A stretch of 45,788 bases of DNA from an uncultured Lachnospiraceae bacterium (GTDB lineage: Bacteria > Bacillota > Clostridia > Lachnospirales > Lachnospiraceae): the NCBI GenBank assembly GCA_947589095.1, contig CANQBX010000025.1, positions 1-45,788 of the forward strand. Reading direction: 5' to 3'. The notes below the pieces were generated by a model. That model was given only the letters and a program-made list of their open reading frames with translations, was not told the origin of the DNA and did not search any database. A program made the position numbers and the translations under genes. This document shows, in pieces, positions 40,651 to 45,788 of the stretch (within the stretch, counting starts at the first letter, position 1; each line of letters starts with the position of its first letter).

Positions 40651-42717
40651 TCATATTCCTTCGGCCCCGTCCAGCAGTTTCAGGAAATCCTCCTCCGACA
40701 GGATGGGGATCCCAAGCTCCCGGGCTTTCTTATTCTTCGTCGACGTGGAATTCACATCGTTATTGATCAGATACGTGGTCTTCGCGGTCACCGAGCCGGT
40801 GGCCCTGCCGCCCTTCGCCTCGATCAGCTCCTGCAGCTCCTTCCGGTTGGCGAAATGCTCCACCGCCCCGGTGATGACGAACGTCATCCCCGCAAACGGC
40901 ATCGCATCCTCCGCGTCCGCTTCCCCGCTTTCCGGCGCCTTCTCAATGTCCAGCTCAGCCAGCAGCCGGTCTACGACGGCGTTATTCTTCTCCGACGCGA
41001 AATACCGGCACCAGCCGTCGGCCAGAACCTCGCCGATGCCGTCCGCCTCCTGCAGCTCCTCCGCGGAAGCGCGGCGCATTTTTTCAAAATCAAATTTAAA
41101 TTTCCGGCACAGTACCTTGGCGTTCGCCAGACCGATGCCGGCCACTCCCAATCCGTAGACCACGCGGACCAGCGTCGTATGGGAGGCCCTTTCGGCGGCC
41201 TGTACCAGATTGTCGTAGGACTTCTGGCCGAAGCCTTCCATCTTCACGATGGCGTCCCGGTGACGGTCCAGATGGAAAATATCCGCGTATTCGTGGATGA
41301 ACCCGGCGCCGATGAATTTCTCCAGCGTCATCTCCGACAGACCGTCGATGTTCAGCGCGTCCCGGCTGACAAAAAGCGTAAAGCTCTTGATCTTCTTAGC
41401 CTGGCAGTCCGGGTTCGTACAGTAAAGCGACTTCACGTCGTTCTCCCGGCGGATAACCGTCTCTCCGCCGCAGACCGGACAGATCTTCGGAATATCCCGC
41501 ACGCCGCTGCGCGTCAGGTTATCGGCGATCTGCGGAATGATCATATTGGCCTTATAGACTGTGATCCGGTCGCCCGCGCCCAGTTCAAGTCCCTCCATGA
41601 TGCTGATATTGTGTACGCTGGCCCGGCTCACCGTGGTGCCCTCCAGTTCCACCGGCTCGAACACCGCCACCGGATTGATCAGTCCCGTGCGGGACGGACT
41701 CCATTCGATATAGGAAAGCGTCGTTTCGGCGGTCTCATCGGCCCATTTAAACGCGATGGAATTGCGCGGGAATTTAGCCGTGCGGCCCAGCGACTCGCCG
41801 TAGGCGATATCCTCATAGGTCAGCACCAGGCCGTCGGACGGAATATCGTAATCCATGATGGCGCGGGCGAAATACGCCACCGTTTCGGGAAGCGTCTCCG
41901 CTGTAACCTGCTTGTGCTCCACCACCTCAAAGCCCTGCTCCTTAAGCCATGCGAACCGGCGGCTGACGGAATTTCCGGGATTCAATCTTCCCCCACTTTT
42001 CCTGGTTTCTCCCGGCAATCCAGAAGCCGCTTCTTCCACTTTTGTATCGGATTCTCCGAATTCCCCGCCTTCCGCCTGCACCAGCGCAAAAATGATGCAG
42101 TTCACATGGCGGCCCGCTGTAACCTCGCTGTTCAGCTGTCTCACAGATCCGGAGCAAAGGTTGCGCGGATTCTTGTACTTTGCGTCCACATCCTCGATCT
42201 CCGCGTTCATTTTCTCGAAATCCGAGTAGCGGATGACCGCCTCGCCCCGCAGGATAAGTCTGCCCCTGAAAGCGATCTGAAGGGGAATATTCTCGAATAC
42301 CCTGGCATTGGGAGTGATCACCTCTCCGATTTCCCCGTTGCCCCGGGTGACGGCCTTGACAAGCTTCCCGTCCTCATAGGTCAGCACCACAGTCAGACCG
42401 TCCAGTTTCCAGGAAAGCACTCCTTCCTGCGGGCCGAGCCACTCCTGCAGCGCCGCCACGTCCTTGGTCTTATCCAGGGAAAGCATCGGCGACGGATGGG
42501 CCTCCTTGGGAAGTTCGCTCAACACCTCGTAGCCCACCCTCTGAGTGGGACTCCCCGCCAGCACCACGCCGGTTTCCGCTTCCAGCGCCAGCAGTTCGTC
42601 GTACAGCTTATCATATTCAAAATTGCTCATGATCTCCCGGCTCTCCTGGTAGTAGGCCCTGGCGGCCCGGGAAAGTACCGCGATCAGTTCTTTCATTCTC
42701 GGAATCCTGTCCTGCAT
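40651..42717 (-). CDS. ligA: NAD-dependent DNA ligase LigA
   Basis: Seals nicks with NAD+ in replication and repair. The 688-residue protein has the N-terminal NMN-binding part (YYQESREIMSNFEYDKLYDEL), the adenylation motif in SWKLDGLTVVLTY with the nucleophilic lysine, the OB fold, a four-cysteine zinc finger (CPVCGGE...CTNPDC), HhH repeats (GLGVAGIGLANA) and a BRCT domain (FAGMTFVITGAVEHFANRKE). KLDG replaces the usual KxDG with Trp before it, a form seen in some Clostridia. There is an insertion of about 35 low-complexity residues near position 255 (GESDTKVEEAASGLPGETRK). I chose the ATG at 42717 with GGGAGG upstream. Confidence 0.95.
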   Translation of the reverse strand: MQDRIPRMKELIAVLSRAARAYYQESREIMSNFEYDKLYDELLALEAETGVVLAGSPTQRVGYEVLSELPKEAHPSPMLSLDKTKDVAALQEWLGPQEGVLSWKLDGLTVVLTYEDGKLVKAVTRGNGEIGEVITPNARVFENIPLQIAFRGRLILRGEAVIRYSDFEKMNAEIEDVDAKYKNPRNLCSGSVRQLNSEVTAGRHVNCIIFALVQAEGGEFGESDTKVEEAASGLPGETRKSGGRLNPGNSVSRRFAWLKEQGFEVVEHKQVTAETLPETVAYFARAIMDYDIPSDGLVLTYEDIAYGESLGRTAKFPRNSIAFKWADETAETTLSYIEWSPSRTGLINPVAVFEPVELEGTTVSRASVHNISIMEGLELGAGDRITVYKANMIIPQIADNLTRSGVRDIPKICPVCGGETVIRRENDVKSLYCTNPDCQAKKIKSFTLFVSRDALNIDGLSEMTLEKFIGAGFIHEYADIFHLDRHRDAIVKMEGFGQKSYDNLVQAAERASHTTLVRVVYGLGVAGIGLANAKVLCRKFKFDFEKMRRASAEELQEADGIGEVLADGWCRYFASEKNNAVVDRLLAELDIEKAPESGEADAEDAMPFAGMTFVITGAVEHFANRKELQELIEAKGGRATGSVTAKTTYLINNDVNSTSTKNKKARELGIPILSEEDFLKLLDGAEGI

Positions 42718-42778
42718 GGATCGAATCACCTCCCATGGAAATATGCCGGCAGCCGCGGCACGCCGGCGCCGACCGGTT

Positions 42779-43525
42779 TCATTCGCCGGTCTCTTCCGCG
42801 TCTCCCAGCATCGCAAGAAGTTCCCTATACTCTTCCTCCGTCACCTTACGGAAGGTTCCGCTCTTTAGTCTGCCCAGCTGCACATTCATAATACGGATCC
42901 GGGTCAGGCTCTGGACCTGATACCCCAGGGTGCCGCACATCCGGCGGATCTGCCGATTCAGCCCCTGCGTCAGCACGATATGAAACTCCCTCTTACCGGT
43001 GATCCAGGCCCTGCAGGGCTTCGTCTTCACATCCGGATCCTTCAGCCGGACGCCGGCCTCCATCTGCCGGATAAAATCCGCGGTCAGCGGCTTGTTCACC
43101 ACGACTACGTATTCTTTCTCATGTTCATTGCTTCCCCGCATGATCCGGTTGACCAGACCGCCCTGGTTCGTCAGGAAAATAAGTCCCTCCGAGTCCTTAT
43201 CCAGCCGTCCCGCCGGATAGACACGCTCCGGATAATGGACCAGCTCCACGATATTCATGGCACGGTCCTTCTGCGACGTGGTACAGACTATGCCTCTGGG
43301 TTTATTGACCGCCAGAAGGACCGGCTTCGGCCGGGCACCCGATTCCCGCTGCCCTCCCACCGGTTTCCCGTCGCATACCACCTGCTGCGCAGCGGTCACC
43401 TTCATGCCGGCAGACGCCTTCTGCCCGTCCACCAGCACCTTTCCCGCCTCGATCAGCCGGTCTGCCTCTCTCCGGGAGCAGACGCCCATTTCACTTAAAA
43501 ATTTGTTCAGACGAATCTCTTCCAA
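42779..43525 (-). CDS. RluF-like rRNA pseudouridine synthase (RsuA/RluB/E/F family)
   Basis: Isomerises a uridine in rRNA, probably 23S. The 248-residue protein has an S4 RNA-binding domain (RLNKFLSEMGVCSRREADRLIEAGKV) and the catalytic motif GRLDKDSEGLIFLTN with the nucleophilic Asp, plus LNRQIRRMCGTLGYQV. The KDSEGL variant and overall plan suit the RluF/YjbC group (U2604). The start is a TTG at 43525, six bases after AGAGG, giving the typical N-terminus EEIRLNKFLSE; longer frames run into the end of queA and are unconserved. It sits between queA (13 bp) and ligA. Confidence 0.9.
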   Translation of the reverse strand: MEEIRLNKFLSEMGVCSRREADRLIEAGKVLVDGQKASAGMKVTAAQQVVCDGKPVGGQRESGARPKPVLLAVNKPRGIVCTTSQKDRAMNIVELVHYPERVYPAGRLDKDSEGLIFLTNQGGLVNRIMRGSNEHEKEYVVVVNKPLTADFIRQMEAGVRLKDPDVKTKPCRAWITGKREFHIVLTQGLNRQIRRMCGTLGYQVQSLTRIRIMNVQLGRLKSGTFRKVTEEEYRELLAMLGDAEETGE

Positions 43526-43538
43526 AATCTGCCTCTCT

Positions 43539-44600
43539 TCATTCCGGTTTCCCGGGTATCGATCCGCCGGTCCCATCCAGGATCAGCATCGCGTCGCCAA
43601 ATGAAAAAAATCTGTACCGCTCCCGGATTGCCTCCTCGTACGCCGCCAGCACATGCTCGCGTCCGGCCAGCGCCGACACCAGCATCACCAGCGTCGATTC
43701 CGGCAGATGGAAGTTGGTGATCAGTCCGTCCAGAAGCTTGAACCGATATCCCGGATAGATAAAGATTTCCGTCCACCCGCTTCCCGCTTTCAGAAGCCCG
43801 TCCTCTCCCGCCGCCGACTCGATGGTGCGGCAGCTGGTGGTCCCCACGCAGATCACGCGGCCGCCGGCCGCCTTCGTCTCATTGACCTTCCTCGCCGCTT
43901 CCTCGTCCACCATATAGAATTCCGAATGCATATGATGGTCGAGCACGTTCTCCACCTTCACCGGCCGGAAGGTTCCCAACCCTACATGCAGGGTCACACG
44001 GGCGATCTTCACACCCATCCCCTCGATCTGCGCCAGCAGCTCCTTCGTAAAATGAAGTCCCGCCGTAGGCGCGGCAGCCGAACCCTCATGGACGGCGTAC
44101 ACCGTCTGGTAGCGGTCCTTGTCCTTCAGCTGGTGGGTGATATAAGGCGGCAGAGGCATCTGTCCCAGCCGGTCCAGGATCTCCTCGAAAATTCCCTCAT
44201 AGGTAAAACGGATCAGCCGGTTTCCCTCGTCCACCACGTCCAGCACGCGTCCCTTAAGAAGACCGTCCCCGAAAATGATCTCCGTTCCCGGCCGCGCCTT
44301 TCTCCCCGGTTTTACCAGGGTCTCCCACACGTCGTTCTCCCTGCGTTTCAGCAGAAGCACCTCGATCTTCGCCTGGGTGTCCGCCTTCGCGCCGTAAAGC
44401 CGGGCCGGGATCACTTTCGTGTCGTTGATGACCAGGCAGTCGCCAGGTCTTAAATATTCCATTATGTCCCGGAAATGGCGGTGACAGACCTGTCCGGTCG
44501 TTCTATTAAGTACCAGAAGCCGCGACGCCGACCGATCCTCAAGCGGGTCCTGGGCGATCAGCTCCTGTGGAAGTTCAAAATAAAAATCCGATACGTTCAT
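43539..44600 (-). CDS. queA: S-adenosylmethionine:tRNA ribosyltransferase-isomerase
   Basis: Moves the ribosyl part of SAM onto preQ1 in tRNA to form epoxyqueuosine. The 353-residue protein shows the family order: [27 protein letters not shown], then [41 protein letters not shown] and [11 protein letters not shown] chose the ATG at 44600, just after GGAGAGAGGC; a start four codons earlier would overlap that site. No other queuosine gene (tgt, queG) is in the window. Confidence 0.96.
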   Translation of the reverse strand: MNVSDFYFELPQELIAQDPLEDRSASRLLVLNRTTGQVCHRHFRDIMEYLRPGDCLVINDTKVIPARLYGAKADTQAKIEVLLLKRRENDVWETLVKPGRKARPGTEIIFGDGLLKGRVLDVVDEGNRLIRFTYEGIFEEILDRLGQMPLPPYITHQLKDKDRYQTVYAVHEGSAAAPTAGLHFTKELLAQIEGMGVKIARVTLHVGLGTFRPVKVENVLDHHMHSEFYMVDEEAARKVNETKAAGGRVICVGTTSCRTIESAAGEDGLLKAGSGWTEIFIYPGYRFKLLDGLITNFHLPESTLVMLVSALAGREHVLAAYEEAIRERYRFFSFGDAMLILDGTGGSIPGKPE

Positions 44601-44704
44601 GCCTCTCTCCATCCTGTTCGGCCCGGCCGCCGCGATCCGGCCGTACGGCCCTGCCTGCTCTGTCTGCCGGAATCCGCGCCCTGCCCCTGCCGCAGCCCGG
44701 TATC

Positions 44705-45637
44705 TCAGCTTCCGATCACAACCTCCGACTCGCCGCTGTAAATACTTCTGAGCTTCTCGTCCGACGCTACGGCAGCCGCCTGCGCGTCCGCCACCTGCGC
44801 CCGGAGACCGGCTACCTCTTCCTTCTCGCCGATCCGGGCGATATACGCCGCCACATCTTCACTGACTTCTTCATTCATAATGAAGCTCCCGTCTTCCGTC
44901 TTCGTTACATAGACCCAGGCAAGCTGCGGCATCCGCGTCTCCGCCCCGCGGTACTGAAGCTCGAAGTACGGAAAAGCCACATAAGAATCCGGCTCCGGTC
45001 CTTCGATCGTATAGCAGGAAATGTTCTCGTACCGCTTAACGCTGGCCTTTACCAGTTCCATCCGTTCCTTCTCCGCCGCGATCTCCTCCCCGGTCAGTCC
45101 GCTCTTTCCGAATAATCTGGCCAGAAGCTCCGGATCGCAGTCCTCCTTCGCCTGACAGTAGGTTCTCACAAGGGCCAGAAGCTCCGGAACCTCATCCTTT
45201 TTCAGTGTATATCCGGAAATGTCGATATCCGCGTATCTCTGACCGGCCGGGCCGCCCGTTTCTTCCGCCGGTTCTCCGCTATTTGCCGGTCCTTCGGTAT
45301 CCGCCGGTTCTCCACTGTTCGCAGATCCTTCGGCATCCTCCGTCTCTCCGGCATCCGCCGCTCCTTCGCCGTCTGCAGGAGCGTTATCCGCATTCAAATC
45401 ACTGCCGGGGCCGCCGCTTTCGCCGTCCGGCGTCTGCTCTTCTATGCCGTCCGTCCCATTCCCGGCCATTGCGGTCTGCGTTCCCTGCGCCGTCTTACCG
45501 CCGTCTTCCCCTCCCTTATCCATGCTTAGGATCACAGCGATCAACAGCACCGCGATCAGCGGAACCGCCGCAAAACGCAGATAGTGCATCCAATCGCTGT
45601 TAGCAAATCTTCCGCCGAAATTCCATTTATCCTTCAT
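44705..45637 (-). CDS. Membrane-anchored protein of unknown function
   Basis: The 310-residue protein has a cytoplasmic start ([21 protein letters not shown]), one transmembrane helix ([18 protein letters not shown]), and then about 95 residues of Gly/Glu/Ala/Asp-rich linker in which [20 protein letters not shown] is an internal duplication. The extracytoplasmic domain ([21 protein letters not shown]...[41 protein letters not shown]) looks like a small alpha/beta, NTF2-like fold, and a last helix rich in Ala closes it. No known domain can be named. GGGAGG precedes the ATG at 45637. It leads the queA-rluF-ligA run and has its own promoter. Confidence 0.78.
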   Translation of the reverse strand: MKDKWNFGGRFANSDWMHYLRFAAVPLIAVLLIAVILSMDKGGEDGGKTAQGTQTAMAGNGTDGIEEQTPDGESGGPGSDLNADNAPADGEGAADAGETEDAEGSANSGEPADTEGPANSGEPAEETGGPAGQRYADIDISGYTLKKDEVPELLALVRTYCQAKEDCDPELLARLFGKSGLTGEEIAAEKERMELVKASVKRYENISCYTIEGPEPDSYVAFPYFELQYRGAETRMPQLAWVYVTKTEDGSFIMNEEVSEDVAAYIARIGEKEEVAGLRAQVADAQAAAVASDEKLRSIYSGESEVVIGS

Positions 45638-45668
45638 CGAAAACGCCTCCCGCTCCGAATCTTGTTCT

Positions 45669-45697
45669 ATTCTAGCAAAAAGCCCTGTAAAATGCAA
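45669..45697 (-). promoter_or_regulatory. Candidate promoter of the membrane-anchored hypothetical gene
   Basis: On the minus strand TAGAAT (45669-45674) lies 17 bp from TTGCAT (45692-45697). A dyad-like AAGTG-AA-AAGTTAACTT-C-CACTT stands just upstream at 45717-45739, where a regulator could bind; the bases beyond it hold a small CGGCAA/TTGCCG hairpin and no gene. Confidence 0.4.
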
Positions 45698-45788
45698 TGC
45701 AGGAAAAATTTTAGTGAAGTGAAAAGTTAACTTCCACTTCTAAAGACCCCGGCAAAAAAGTTGCCGTTAGTGTTGCAGGAAAGGATAT

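Noticed and set aside
40489-42891. Plus-strand open frame of 800 codons opposite ligA and part of metA
   Set aside because: It is an antisense shadow: composition is rich in Arg, His and Leu, there is no domain, and both overlapped genes are certain.

Overview
The window reads as a chromosomal segment of a GC-rich Lachnospiraceae-type Clostridia (Bacillota). The evidence is gene order and content: the HrcA/CIRCE heat-shock cluster, the block ireB-ruvX-DUF1292-(fur-rnj)-mltG-like-trmR-trhP that parallels the Bacillus yrz/yrr region, a rhodanese-less ThiI next to its cysteine desulfurase, homodimeric glycyl-tRNA synthetase, and a 2-keto-3-deoxygluconate module. AGGAGG-type ribosome sites and sigma-A promoters occur throughout. 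No rRNA, tRNA, integrase, transposase or CRISPR array was recognised. Almost all genes lie on the minus strand; the plus strand holds only an HPr-like gene, two exported 3D-domain proteins, one small coiled-coil membrane protein and a predicted antisense RNA.

Layout. 1-1312: a 25-residue hydrophobic peptide facing a promoter and terminator for an antisense RNA (a type I toxin-antitoxin candidate), a small membrane-anchored orphan and a stretch without a convincing gene. 1313-6080: glyQS, a lipoprotein, a repeat-rich intergenic island (28-bp tandem repeat, 202-bp palindrome, 46-bp tandem repeat), recO and era. 6185-15900: M16C peptidase, YdcF-like protein, tRNA U34 hydroxylase (trhP) and methyltransferase (trmR), a catalytic-domain-less MltG-like protein, RNase J, a Fur-family regulator, DUF1292, ruvX and an IreB homologue. 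15992-22305: mtaB, HPr-like protein, thiI, cysteine desulfurase, rsmE and prmA. 22345-25409: a separately promoted AAA ATPase with a decayed nuclease-like C-terminus and an exported cell-wall-binding-repeat protein. 25425-31400: proC, dnaJ, dnaK, grpE, hrcA with a perfect CIRCE. 31673-36044: two paralogous 3D-domain exported proteins, a GNAT-patatin fusion and a small coiled-coil protein. 36187-45637: ferredoxin-type aldo/keto reductase, kdgK-kdgA, metA, ligA, an RluF-like pseudouridine synthase, queA and a membrane-anchored hypothetical.

How they fit together. Much of the window serves translation fidelity and RNA modification (TrhP/TrmR at U34, MtaB at A37, ThiI with its sulfur donor, RsmE, PrmA, an RluF-like enzyme, QueA, Era, GlyRS), protein folding under HrcA control, and DNA repair (RecO, RuvX, LigA). 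In Bacillus prmA, rsmE and mtaB follow dnaJ directly; here the same set is present in the same order but is interrupted by proC, the wall-binding protein, the ATPase and the thiI pair. The least explained elements are the small toxin locus, the repeat island near 4 kb, the autonomous ATPase with three repeated motifs in its promoter, the GNAT-patatin fusion, and a GPLG peptide motif shared by all three wall-type exported proteins.
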